From Nitrospina sp. LS_NOB (GTDB lineage: Bacteria > Nitrospinota > Nitrospinia > Nitrospinales > VA-1), in NCBI GenBank assembly GCA_001542995.1, contig LFLA01000019.1:1-58211 (forward strand): a stretch of 58,211 nucleotides of DNA. The letters are read 5' to 3'. The notes below the pieces were generated by a model that made no database searches, was not told where the DNA came from, and saw only the letters and a list, made by a program, of their open reading frames with translations. Both the position numbers and the translations under genes were made by a program. Numbering within the stretch: position 1 is the first letter of the stretch; each line of letters opens with the position of its first letter. Of this stretch, positions 46,303 to 55,054 are shown one piece after another.

Positions 46303-46690
46303 TTAATAGAGGACATCAAAAGAGACCAACGCAAGTATACACAGACTGATCCCTGTTGGGAAATGAAGTTGGTCGCCAATGCTTTTTACATTTACCAAAT
46401 TATTTATTATTGGACTGGTATCCAAAACCACAACCTTGATGTTTTCAGGTTTTTTGTTCAAAAGTTTCAAGGCATTGATCAATGCAGAGGAAACCACAAC
46501 CGCCGTTCCATGCTGGTCATTATGGAAAACCGGGATATCCAGTTCCTCCTGCAATCTCCTTTCAATCTCAAAATAATGAGGTGCAGCGATATCCTCCAAG
46601 TTGATTCCGCCAAAACCAGGAGCAATGGCCTTAACGACGTTCACCACTTCATCCACGCTTGAGGTATTCAGGCATATGGGGAAGGTTCAA
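46303..46690 (-). pseudogene. Malic enzyme fragment
   Basis: The minus strand gives ICLNTSSVDEVVNVVKAIAP, then FGGINLEDIAAPHYFEIERR, DIPVFHNDQHGTAVVVSSAL and NALKLLNKKPENIKVVVLD. This is the middle of an NAD(P)-dependent malic enzyme (conserved FGGINLEDI and FHDDQHGTA). It loses similarity right where the NAD-binding GxGxxG should begin, and the N-terminal third is missing. No flanking mobile element was seen. Confidence 0.85.
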
Positions 46691-46943
46691 TTCCGGCGAA
46701 CTCCTTAGTTGGCAAATAAGATGCTCTATTCAATTTGGATTTCTCGGTCTTTTCCCATCTGGCTCAGTGGATGACTCGAAAGTAAAGAATGGAACTGTTA
46801 AGCAAAAAAATTCGGCGCGTGTCAATTTTAAGGAAAGTGAAAGTATCCCTTAGCGTTTTAAATCAAAGGACCCACTTTTTGGTGGCGGGGACAATATTTT
46901 CCTGGCAGCAGACCATTCCCTGACAAATGGAATGGAAATGGAC

Positions 46944-46980
46944 AAAAAAAGCCAGCGGAACAATGCTCCGCTGGCTTTAA
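46944..46980 (-). terminator. Terminator of the minus-strand cold-shock gene
   Basis: On the minus strand AAAGCCAGCGGA pairs with TCCGCTGGCTTT, followed by seven T. Confidence 0.9.
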
Positions 46981-46994
46981 TTCTCAAACAAAAT

Positions 46995-47195
46995 CTATTT
47001 GGGTATTACTTTGGATGCCTGAGGCCCCTTTTGTCCCATGCTCTTTTCGAATTCTACTGCCTGGCCTTCAGAAAGGGTTTTGAATCCTTCTGTCTGAATT
47101 TCAGAAAAATGAACAAAACAATCTTCCCCATCACTAGACTCAATAAACCCATAACCCTTACTATCGTTAAACCATTTTACTTTTCCCTCTGCCAT
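46995..47195 (-). CDS. Cold-shock protein (CspA family)
   Basis: 66 residues. RNP1 KGYGFIES and RNP2 CFVHFSEI are intact, with the start [11 protein letters not shown] and end [13 protein letters not shown]. It binds single-stranded RNA/DNA and melts structure. RNP2 has CFVHF where most have VFVHF. It is a paralogue of the gene at 54708. The 680 bp upstream (47196-47873) contain no gene; a long 5' leader would be expected for a cold-shock mRNA. Confidence 0.96.
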   Translation of the reverse strand: MAEGKVKWFNDSKGYGFIESSDGEDCFVHFSEIQTEGFKTLSEGQAVEFEKSMGQKGPQASKVIPK

Positions 47196-47873
47196 AACAG
47201 TTAACCTCCAACATTTTTAGCGGCAAGGCCAATCAAGTTATCCAACGAACCTTCCCAATTTTTACCTGGGTCTCATTCTCTGCCAAGGTTTTTACCGAGC
47301 TAAAAAAATAAGCCCTTAGCCCGCTACGAATCTTGAAAATTGATTTATCCAGTTAACAAGCTCACAAACCGATTTATTTTGACACCGGAAACCCCGTTAT
47401 TGGGCAAAAGTATAGCACCAAAACTATTCTCGGTCTAACTTTAAGCAACGTAAAATCCAATATGCAGATTGACCTGGAAAGTAAAACTGTTTGAAAAATC
47501 TTCCTTCACTAGCCCAGCCAAAAACAACATTTATACCCCGTCCATAGGGGGGTATGGTTCTACATTAAATGTTGATTTTCTTATAGATTCTATACCTACC
47601 ATAAAATAAATAACCATCAAATTTTCAACTTCTTTAGGAACTATATAAATCCTTCTAGAGTCCAAAATTTCCTTTAGAAACTGCTCCTGAGTTTAAAATT
47701 TGCGCAGCAAAAATTAAGTTCCGATTATCATTATAAATACCATCCGCCCCTATAAGGTTCTTAGACCTAAGGGTCAATATTTCAAGGTTCTGTAGGGAAA
47801 TCAAAAATCTTTTTTTCTAGCGAAAAACAGGCTGGAAGTGGAGCGAGGGTTTTCGTTGCTCCAAAAAGCTCGG

Positions 47874-48854
47874 CTAAGTTTCGTCAGGGATCCACTCTTC
47901 TTTTAAAAGGCTCTGCTTTTGAGCAGAGGTCAGGAACAAAAGCACCAGATAGCCTGTCCCTACCATGGGAACCAGAAAACAAAGGTGTTGCAGGAGGGCC
48001 AAACTTAAAGCAGACTCCGGAGGGAGTCCGCAAAATTTATAAACCAGAAAAGCGGTTCCTTCATAAATGCCAAAGTTTCCAGGAGTGATCGGTAAAACCG
48101 TCGCCATATTCAGGGCACCCATGACTAAAATGGGAGCCCAGAAAGGAAGATCCAAGCCCAGGCTTTTTTGTACCGCCCAGATTCCCAAAGTCTGTGCAAG
48201 CATCATTAAAAGAGCCAGTGAAAGACCTGAACTGAAGGTTCGCACATCCCTTAAAACTTCCAGGTGAGCGGACCAACGTGACACAAAAGCCCTTATCTTG
48301 CCTGTCAAAGATATAGTTTCTTGTCCCTCCCGAAGAACGCGCGGTTTTTTATGAGCCAGGTAAAACATGATTGAAGCAAAAATACTTATAACAACTACAA
48401 AAATCAGTATTCCCTGCCCCATGTGCTCTGGAAGAGGAACAAAAATTGCCACCAAAGTCAGAACAAAAATTTTGGCGAAGCCTTCCATGAGTTGATCGAG
48501 CGCCAATACCGATAAAGCCACAGTATGCCCCACCTCTGCCCTTCGGACCAAAGCCATGACCCCGACCGCATGCCCCCCGGGGAAAGGAATGGTGTTGCAG
48601 GATGTGGACATAAAAGAGTTGGCTTGAAAAATCCTGGCAAAAGGCACTGAAATTTTTTTCGGCAGGAGCAGGTACCAGAGCGAAGCCCAAATCCCCAAAA
48701 TGCAGGCATTGAAAAAAACAGCAATAAACAACCACAAAGGATCCGCCCGGACAATTTCGTTCCACGCCCGGCCCAAGTCAATCGATTGCAGGCAAAGGTA
48801 AAACAACCCGGCCGCAAAAGCCCATAGCAAAATTATTAAAGGTCTTATTTTCAA
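47874..48854 (-). CDS. Flippase-like membrane protein (LPG_synthase_TM / UPF0104)
   Basis: 326 residues with about eight transmembrane helices. The family features are PFPGGHAVGVMALVRR near residue 92 and the C-terminal VLPITPGNFGIYEGTAFLVY. It is related to the membrane part of lysylphosphatidylglycerol synthase, thought to flip lipids, but without the catalytic domain. The substrate is unknown. Confidence 0.82.
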   Translation of the reverse strand: MKIRPLIILLWAFAAGLFYLCLQSIDLGRAWNEIVRADPLWLFIAVFFNACILGIWASLWYLLLPKKISVPFARIFQANSFMSTSCNTIPFPGGHAVGVMALVRRAEVGHTVALSVLALDQLMEGFAKIFVLTLVAIFVPLPEHMGQGILIFVVVISIFASIMFYLAHKKPRVLREGQETISLTGKIRAFVSRWSAHLEVLRDVRTFSSGLSLALLMMLAQTLGIWAVQKSLGLDLPFWAPILVMGALNMATVLPITPGNFGIYEGTAFLVYKFCGLPPESALSLALLQHLCFLVPMVGTGYLVLLFLTSAQKQSLLKEEWIPDET

Positions 48855-49019
48855 AATTTCTTTTCACTAAATAATTAAATAACCATCCCTATTTTAGCCT
48901 GCCCACTCCCGAAAGGATATCCCCATAATTACTTTAGAAGTACTTTTAAAATTCTTTATTAATGGTAATCTATAGACCACACGCGTTGGCCCTTGAAAAA
49001 AAGATCAAGAGTCCAGAAG

Positions 49020-49382
49020 ATGCCCGACAAACATATTTCATCTATCATGCAGACCGTGCATTCTATCCACCCTTCTGCCAGTGTGGAAGAAACGGTCAAT
49101 GAAATGTCCTCACAAGGCACGGACGCAATACTCATAAAACAGGGAGAAGAATACATAGGTATCTTTACCAGAGCCGACCTCATAAAATTGCTGGAGAAAA
49201 ACGCCGACCCCGCAGGAGTTAGTGTTTCCAAGGTCATGTCAAAACCCATTTTTTCTCTTGACGCAGCAACCACATTTGAAGAAGCACGGAAAAAGATGGT
49301 GGAAAAAAATATCCGCCATTACTCCGTAACTCAAAATGGAAAAATTGTCGGCATCATTTCAATCATGGATCTGGAGTTATAA
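49020..49382 (+). CDS. CBS-domain pair protein
   Basis: About 120 residues forming one Bateman module. CBS1 is IHPSASVEETVNEMSSQGTD, then EYIGIFTRADLIKLL; CBS2 is SLDAATTFEEARKKMVEKNI, then GKIVGIISIMDLEL. Such modules bind adenosine nucleotides and regulate partners. The ATG at 49020 is preferred; an in-frame TTG at 48993 would add nine residues. It lies 112 bp before the nucleoside transporter gene on the same strand. Confidence 0.9.
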   Translation: MPDKHISSIMQTVHSIHPSASVEETVNEMSSQGTDAILIKQGEEYIGIFTRADLIKLLEKNADPAGVSVSKVMSKPIFSLDAATTFEEARKKMVEKNIRHYSVTQNGKIVGIISIMDLEL

Positions 49383-49494
49383 ACCTGACTCCTGATTTCC
49401 AAATTTACTACCCATTTTTTCACTAAAGATAAAGTGACGTTCTTACAGAAGTTTTGCCACTCTTCATTGAATCTCCTTCTTAAATTCTCACATC

Positions 49495-50769
49495 ATGGAT
49501 GAAAGCATTTACCGTTTAATTTCACTGGCCGGTTTTTTTCTCGTGGCTTTCATGGCCTGGGTTACCGGCAGTCGGCAAAAGATCAATACAAAAACCATCA
49601 TGGGAAGCATGGCGCTGGCTTGGATTTTGGGAACGCTAACGTTTTGGATTTCCTGGTCTCGATCCGTTTTACAGTGGGTCAATGATTTTCTAGTAGTCCT
49701 CCTCTCAGCTTCCCAGAAAGGGGCATTATTCCTATTTGGTCCCCTTGCCTTGGGCCCGGGACAGACCTTGCCAGATGGTACACCCTCAATAGGGTTTGTC
49801 CTTGCCTTTCAAGTGCTTCCTTCCGTAATTTTCTTTTCAGCAGCCATTTCAGGACTGTACTATCTGGGAATCATGCAGGCTGTAGTCCGCTTTTTCGCTC
49901 ACATCTTCTATCGCCTGCTTGCCTTATCCGGAGCAGAATCTTTATCCGCCGCCGCAAACATTTTTGTCGGCATTGAATCTGGCCTGACCATTCAACCTTA
50001 CCTTATGAAGATGACCCGTTCTGAACTACTCACCTTGATGACCTGCATGATGGCAACCGTGGCCAGCACAGTTATGGGAATTTATGTCATCGCCTTGCAC
50101 GATATTTTCCCCGAAATTGCAGGGCACCTCGTTTCTGCGTCATTAATTTCCATTCCTTGTGCCGTTATTACCAGCAAACTTTCATACCCAGAGCAGATGA
50201 TACCCGAAACGCTTGGGGAATTGCCCCCTGCCGATACCGATACCCCAAAACCCTCTAATTTCATGATCGCGCTGGTGGAGGGGGGCTCTCAAGGAGTTAA
50301 AATGGCCGTGGGAATCGCCACCGTTTTGATAGTGGTACTCGGCCTGGAAGCTTTGTTAGATCTGGCACTCGCTAAATCATTCGGGCAAAACTTTTCCGTG
50401 CAAAGCCTACTGGGCTGGCTGACCGTACCTTTTTCTGCCCTCCTGGGACTACACCCCGAAGAATGGCAGCTGGCAAGCCAGATTTTAGGCTCAAGATTTA
50501 TAGAAACCGAAGTATCCGCTTATTTTGCCCTGGCAGAAGCCCAGATTGCCGACCCTTCACCGTTTACCCAGCGGTCAGTGACTATTTTAACTTATGCATT
50601 GTGCGGCTTTGTGCATCTCGCCAGTATGGGTATTTTTATTGGGGGTTTGACCGCTCTGGTTCCATCTCGAGCCCATGACATTATCGTGATGGGGGGACGC
50701 GCCTTGTGGACCGCTTTTCTTGCAACGGTCCTCACCGGTTGTATCGCCGGAGCACTGGTCATGACCTGA
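49495..50769 (+). CDS. Concentrative nucleoside transporter (CNT/NupC family)
   Basis: 424 residues, about ten to twelve hydrophobic segments. The family motif GAESLSAAANIFVG is present, but the usual following QTEAP is replaced by IESGLTIQPYL; that region contributes to substrate binding, so specificity may differ. The C-terminal SVTILTYALCGFVHLASMGI also matches. It is probably a sodium- or proton-coupled nucleoside importer. Repeats follow right after the stop. Confidence 0.87.
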   Translation: MDESIYRLISLAGFFLVAFMAWVTGSRQKINTKTIMGSMALAWILGTLTFWISWSRSVLQWVNDFLVVLLSASQKGALFLFGPLALGPGQTLPDGTPSIGFVLAFQVLPSVIFFSAAISGLYYLGIMQAVVRFFAHIFYRLLALSGAESLSAAANIFVGIESGLTIQPYLMKMTRSELLTLMTCMMATVASTVMGIYVIALHDIFPEIAGHLVSASLISIPCAVITSKLSYPEQMIPETLGELPPADTDTPKPSNFMIALVEGGSQGVKMAVGIATVLIVVLGLEALLDLALAKSFGQNFSVQSLLGWLTVPFSALLGLHPEEWQLASQILGSRFIETEVSAYFALAEAQIADPSPFTQRSVTILTYALCGFVHLASMGIFIGGLTALVPSRAHDIIVMGGRALWTAFLATVLTGCIAGALVMT

Positions 50770-50774
50770 TTCTT

Positions 50775-50954
50775 CCGGGCCACGCCCGGTAGGAACTGAG
50801 CAATGACTATTTGAGCCGAGATAACTATTTGTCCGCCAGACGTTATATTCTGCCCTAAAGTTCGTGCCCCGGAGGGGTATAAAACTATTGCGCATTGTAC
50901 CCCTTCGGGGCATGAAGGCTAAGGAAGAATATCACAGCCCCAGCGTCACGCTGG
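50775..50954. repeat. Composite repeat patch with an inverted pair of hairpin repeats
   Basis: A 96-bp-family piece (TTGAGCCGAGATAACTATT) is followed by two hairpin-repeat copies facing each other: 50849-50886 (GTTATATTCTGCCCTAAAG, GCCCCGGAGGGGTA) and 50900-50938 (TACCCCTTCGGGGCATGAA, GGAAGAATATCAC). It ends with the palindrome CCAGCGTCACGCTGG at 50940-50954, which contains the stop codon of the next minus-strand gene. Confidence 0.8.
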
Positions 50955-51737
50955 TGGTACTACGGCAAAATCCCCCAGGCTCCATTTGTCGTGCAGTTTT
51001 TGAACCGTTCCATTTTTAAGAAGGTCCTTCAAGCTGGCATCAATTTTTTGTTTCAGTTCAAGGTTTTCTTTGCGCAGGACAATACCATAAAACTCCGAGG
51101 TCATTCTGGAACCCAGAAACCTGGCGTTCTGGGTCAGAACCTTATTCTTATTGAAATAGTAATTCACCTGGACAGAGTCTCCGACCACTCCATCGTTACC
51201 CTTATTGGCCATATCAATAACCGCATGACCAAATTTCTCATAGGTCTTGATATTTATACCTAGATGCTTTTGCAAAAAATAATACGAGGTCGTATTGATC
51301 TGAGCTCCGACTGTAGCTTTTATTTCAGCCAACTGCTCCAGACTATCAACATTCGCGAGATCCTTTCGGACCAGCACAGCAACCCCGCTCTGCAGATAGG
51401 GAATGCTGAAAGCCATGCGGTTTTTTCTTTCTTCAAGAATGGTTATCGAACTGATAACCAAGTCGAATTTTTCAGTGATCAAGCCTCCAAATAATCCGCC
51501 CCATTCCACGTTAACCAGTTCATAATCGAACCCCGAATTTTTCACGACCTCCTTAATCAGGTCCACCTCAAACCCATCCAGTTCCCCTTGGTCATTTAAA
51601 AATGACATCGGGATGAACGTCGCGTCAATAGCAATAACGAGCCTGGAGTTTTGAGTTTCATGAGAACCCTGCCCACAGCCGAGGCACCCAACACAAAACA
51701 CAGACAGGACGATTTTAAAAAAATATCTTTTCAACAC
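50946..51737 (-). CDS. Extracellular solute-binding protein family 3, lipid-anchored
   Basis: 263 residues. The signal sequence IVLSVFCVGCLGC carries a lipobox. The type-2 periplasmic fold follows: LVIAIDATFIPMSFLNDQGE, then LDGFEVDLIKEVVKNSGF, LITEKFDLVISSITILEERK and IPYLQSGVAVLVRKD. Such proteins bind polar amino acids for ABC import or act as sensors. No permease or ATPase is adjacent. The last residues VPPA and the TGA stop lie within an interspersed palindromic repeat, so the end may be altered. Confidence 0.9.
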   Translation of the reverse strand: MLKRYFFKIVLSVFCVGCLGCGQGSHETQNSRLVIAIDATFIPMSFLNDQGELDGFEVDLIKEVVKNSGFDYELVNVEWGGLFGGLITEKFDLVISSITILEERKNRMAFSIPYLQSGVAVLVRKDLANVDSLEQLAEIKATVGAQINTTSYYFLQKHLGINIKTYEKFGHAVIDMANKGNDGVVGDSVQVNYYFNKNKVLTQNARFLGSRMTSEFYGIVLRKENLELKQKIDASLKDLLKNGTVQKLHDKWSLGDFAVVPPA

Positions 51738-51770
51738 TTAAAATTCCCGCAGTCCATTCTGGGGCCTTTC

Positions 51771-52358
51771 TTAATCCTTTTTTTCCTGTTTTCGAATCTT
51801 CAACCATTCCTGCGCCATGCTTTCAGCTTGTGCGATTTCGTCTGATGTCATTCTTTTCAAGAGAAAGTTCTTATTGCTGGCCGCGTCAGGGTCGCCCTTT
51901 CCCGCTATGCTGAACCACATACGGGCTTTCACGAAATCCCGCCGCACGCCGCTTCCAGCCATATACATGACCCCTATGTTGTTGGGAGCATCCTTGTTTC
52001 CCAGTTCTGCCGCTTTTCGGTACCACTTCATGGCTGTATCATAATTCCTCGGGACACCTTCCCCATTTTCATACATCACTCCCAGGTTGTTCTGGGCGTC
52101 TGCGTAGTCCTGCTCGGCGGAAAGTCGGTACCACTTCGCCGCTTGTTCTGAACTTTGCGGAACTCCCTCTCCCAGGTCATGCATGATCCCCAAGCCATAT
52201 TGGCCCCTGGCATCGTTACTATCCGCAAGAGCTTGAAACTCTTTCAACGCTGTCAGGGCATCGCCCCGATCAAACGCGTCTGCGGCCTCTTGATAACCGG
52301 CCCATGCTAACGAGGGCATTGCCCAAACCAGCACCATGATCAATAGCAATTTTTTCAT
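51771..52358 (-). CDS. Sel1-repeat protein, secreted
   Basis: 195 residues. Signal peptide MKKLLLIMVLVWAMPSLAWA. Four Sel1-like repeats follow, for example ARGQYGLGIMHDLGEGVPQS, AQNNLGVMYENGEGVPRNYD and APNNIGVMYMAGSGVRRDFV. It is a periplasmic TPR-like scaffold. The tail QEWLKIRKQEKKD is basic. No specific partner can be named. Confidence 0.92.
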   Translation of the reverse strand: MKKLLLIMVLVWAMPSLAWAGYQEAADAFDRGDALTALKEFQALADSNDARGQYGLGIMHDLGEGVPQSSEQAAKWYRLSAEQDYADAQNNLGVMYENGEGVPRNYDTAMKWYRKAAELGNKDAPNNIGVMYMAGSGVRRDFVKARMWFSIAGKGDPDAASNKNFLLKRMTSDEIAQAESMAQEWLKIRKQEKKD

Positions 52359-52385
52359 ATCGTTAATGATCTTCCGTATAAATTT

Positions 52386-53583
52386 TTAATTTCCAGCGAG
52401 CTGGCTCTTCATCTGTTTCGCGGCCAAAGCGTATCCGCCGGAGGCCCCATCCACAAAATGCAGATGGCGGTCTTTGCGGTCAAAAACCATACACGTCATT
52501 AGTGCTGAATCGGAAATTTGAATTCCATAAAATAATGCTCCCGCCTTCCTTTTGAGCTTCAAGATACTCAACAAGTTTTTTTCGTTGCTCCGGGTTGCTA
52601 TCAATGGTCATTCGCAGAGTGTCATCAAATTTTTGGAAATCAGAGTTTTTCGTCAACGTATTGAGGTACTCTCCCCCATCCATCTCCCCAACCTTAAGCC
52701 TAAATTTAAAAATGATTCTTCCCGGAATACAAGACAATCTCAATAAGACAGGATACGCCAGACATGTTAACAAATTTTTATTGAAGATTCGGACTTTGGT
52801 TTCCGAGGCCAATAGCTTGGAGTCCAATGTCACCTTCATTTGACTTGGGCTGACAGGGCTATAATCCCTTTGCGGTCCATATATTTTCCGTATCTCTTCA
52901 ATGAAATTGGCATAGGATTCGGCGCTTTTAAGTTCGTTGCCCCCTCTAGCCAAAACCATAAGGCATAAAGTTTCACCTTTTTTACTGACGATCGGTTCCC
53001 ATCTGCATTCCAGTCCTTCAAAAAGATCGTGATCCTCTTTATCATCCAAGTCAGGTTGAATTTCATAGGTCGCGGATGTTTCGGGATCTTTTATAAGTTT
53101 CTCTGCATAAGCCAAACCACCGCCAGAAAACATCGCCAAAGTTCCCCATGGAGAGACCTGCATCTTGGCGATCTGCGTCCGAAATCCCCCTTCAAGGATA
53201 ACTTTCACCGGCACCATTCCCACCCTTAGCTCCATATTAAAACTACAGTGAGCGAGTCTTCGGGCACCGTTCAAAGCTTTTTCTACCGGCTTCCTGCAGG
53301 ACTCCGGAACAACGAATGAAGCGCCGTCGCCCCCAAAAACGAAGGGGATTTCGATGTTCTGGACGCAATTGAGAACAGCGATAATTGAAGAAGCCCCCAG
53401 AATATTTACATCTTTGTAGCGTCCACTTTCAATCGCTTTAGTCGACCCTTTAATATCAGAAACAACAACCAGCCAATCTTCAGGAACATCATGAAAGTTT
53501 TTCTCATCCGACACTCCCAGAAAATCCCTGAATATTGGTAAATCTGAATAAAATTTATCCGACGAATTAGAGGGGCTCTGCAT
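52386..53583 (-). pseudogene. DUF3095 protein (adenylate-cyclase-like), frameshifted near the C-terminus
   Basis: The main frame (52480-53583) starts MQSPSNSSDKFYSDLPIF and carries DWLVVVSDIKGSTKAIESGR and FVFGGDGASFVVPES, features of DUF3095. It then runs off family sequence after EAQKEGG. The family C-terminus (ISDSALMTCMVFDRKDRHLH, then FVDGASGGYALAAKQMKSQL) is in another frame (to 52386). One extra G in GGCGGGA (plus-strand CCC at 52540-52542) accounts for the shift; removing it joins 398 codons. Function of the family is uncertain. Confidence 0.83.
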
Positions 53584-53659
53584 ATTACATCATGGTTGAT
53601 TGAATAATATAGATTGGTATTTTTGCACAACGAGACCAGAACAACGCCCGATAATTTCA

Positions 53660-53700
53660 AAACAAAAGGGCTCAGCAAAAATCGCTGAGCCCTTTTGTTT
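53660..53700 (-). terminator. Terminator of rpsU (bidirectional)
   Basis: AAACAAAAGGGCTCAGC pairs with GCTGAGCCCTTTTGTTT around 7 nt. It is T-rich on both sides and lies after rpsU and ahead of the DUF3095 start. Confidence 0.88.
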
Positions 53701-53753
53701 TATTCGGTAGAACGAGAGATTGGAGACCAGGAACAAAGGTTATCCGGCGGCCT

Positions 53754-53960
53754 CTACATCTGGTGCCAAGCAGAACGCATCCGCCGCATCGCCACCTTGC
53801 GCTTTTTTTTGGCTTCTTTTATCTTGCGTTTTTTCTTGACCGACGGCTTTTCATAAAATCGCCTGCGCTTGAGCTCTTTGAACAAACCCTCTTTATTGAG
53901 TTGGCGCTTCAAACCTTTTAACGCCCGTTCGACCTGATTCTGATAAACGGTGACTTGCAA
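53754..53960 (-). CDS. rpsU: Ribosomal protein bS21
   Basis: 68 residues, strongly basic: MQVTVYQNQVERALKGLKRQ, then the KRRRFYEKPSVKKKRK signature. It is part of the 30S platform that aids mRNA binding. In many bacteria it precedes yqeY-dnaG-rpoD; here it has been separated from them. Confidence 0.97.
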   Translation of the reverse strand: MQVTVYQNQVERALKGLKRQLNKEGLFKELKRRRFYEKPSVKKKRKIKEAKKKRKVAMRRMRSAWHQM

Positions 53961-53978
53961 AATAGGGGACTCCTGTTT

Positions 53979-54164
53979 TCAAAGTTGTGAGGCTTTAACT
54001 TTCGCCGACATCTTAGCAGGTTTTTTCAGTGGTTTTCCGGTCCTTTTATTTTTCTTGAAAAGAGAAGGAAATTCCAATTGCTTCTTTGACCGGATATTCA
54101 ATTTTTTCACCGAGATCACTTTTTTCAAATTCCCTGAACTGTCGTACACCTTAACTTCATGCAT
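53979..54164 (-). CDS. Small basic protein upstream of rpsU
   Basis: 61 residues, MHEVKVYDSSGNLKKVISVK, then RSKKQLEFPSLFKKNKRTGK. Very Lys-rich. I chose the ATG at 54164 behind GAGGTAA; the longer frame to 54287 has no supporting start. It ends 18 bp before rpsU and is probably co-transcribed with it. Family not recognised; RNA binding is possible from charge alone. Confidence 0.55.
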   Translation of the reverse strand: MHEVKVYDSSGNLKKVISVKKLNIRSKKQLEFPSLFKKNKRTGKPLKKPAKMSAKVKASQL

Positions 54165-54707
54165 AAAATTACCTCGGCTTGACCTATTTACCCTCTGGCA
54201 TAATAGGCAAAAAAAACCACCCCAAAAGGAGCGGAAAAATATAAAATCCTTTACGATTTTTTGATGTCTGGCCTCAAGGGAAATCACCCGGAGGAGATAT
54301 AATCAGGCTATCATGCGTGGAGAAGATTACAAGGAGATTAAAATTATAATTTTTTAATATTCCCGCCAAGGCAGTCACAGAGCGGGAAAGATGCCTGCCA
54401 TATTGATTTACCTTTAATTTCAATCTTTAGGTTAAGACAATAATTAGGACATCCCCACACATTCATGCTATCCTTCTTGTCTAAACAAGGGTTGTTTAGT
54501 TGTAGTGTAATTTGATTCCTTCTAGTTTCTCGCCTAGAGCAGACCTGTAAAAGCACTTTGATCTAACAGACTGAAGTGAGTTGGGGTTTTCGTCGAAGTG
54601 GTTCTCTAAAAGTTCTTGCATCAATCCAACCCAATTAAAAAATAGGGACGACCTTATCCAGATTTTCTGGGAGTGTTTTCCCGTACAATTGCAGGAGAGT
54701 ATTTATT
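54165..54707. other. Gene-free stretch upstream of a cold-shock gene
   Basis: About 540 bp without a convincing gene. The short minus-strand frame at 54344-54556 has no family character or ribosome binding site. The last 150 bp probably hold the promoter and leader of the downstream cold-shock gene. Confidence 0.5.
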
Positions 54708-54908
54708 ATGGCAGTAGGAACAGTAAAATGGTTTAACGAAAGCAAGGGTTATGGATTCATTGAGTCCGAGAGCGGGAAAGATCTTTTTGTTCATTTCTCA
54801 GAAATTCAAGGGGATGGCTTTAAGACTCTTGCAGAAGGCCAAGCGGTTGAATTCGAAGAAGGTATGGGTCAGAAAGGTCCACAAGCTACTAAAGTGGTAC
54901 CCAAATAA
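54708..54908 (+). CDS. Cold-shock protein (CspA family)
   Basis: 66 residues, [20 protein letters not shown] with RNP1 KGYGFIES and RNP2 LFVHFSEI, ending [13 protein letters not shown]. It is the paralogue of the gene at 46995 with the same length and ending. The ribosome binding site is CAGGAGAG. A strong terminator follows. Confidence 0.97.
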   Translation: MAVGTVKWFNESKGYGFIESESGKDLFVHFSEIQGDGFKTLAEGQAVEFEEGMGQKGPQATKVVPK

Positions 54909-54963
54909 GAACCTATCTTCCGGCGGAACTTTGACTCTGCCGGAGTCCGTTCCATATTTACGT

Positions 54964-54997
54964 AAAAAGGCTTGGCCAAATGGCCAAGCCTTTTTTT
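54964..54997 (+). terminator. Terminator of the cold-shock gene at 54708
   Basis: AAAAGGCTTGGCCA and TGGCCAAGCCTTTT form a perfect stem around AA, followed by a T-run. Confidence 0.95.
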
Positions 54998-55054
54998 ATG
55001 AAAAACCCCCGGCTCTGCTGCCATAAAAAAATTCCTCGAAAGCCATTTTGATAG

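Noticed and set aside
52540-52542. Programmed frameshifting in the DUF3095 gene
   Set aside because: The G run is only three bases and no slippery heptamer or downstream stem was evident; an indel is simpler.
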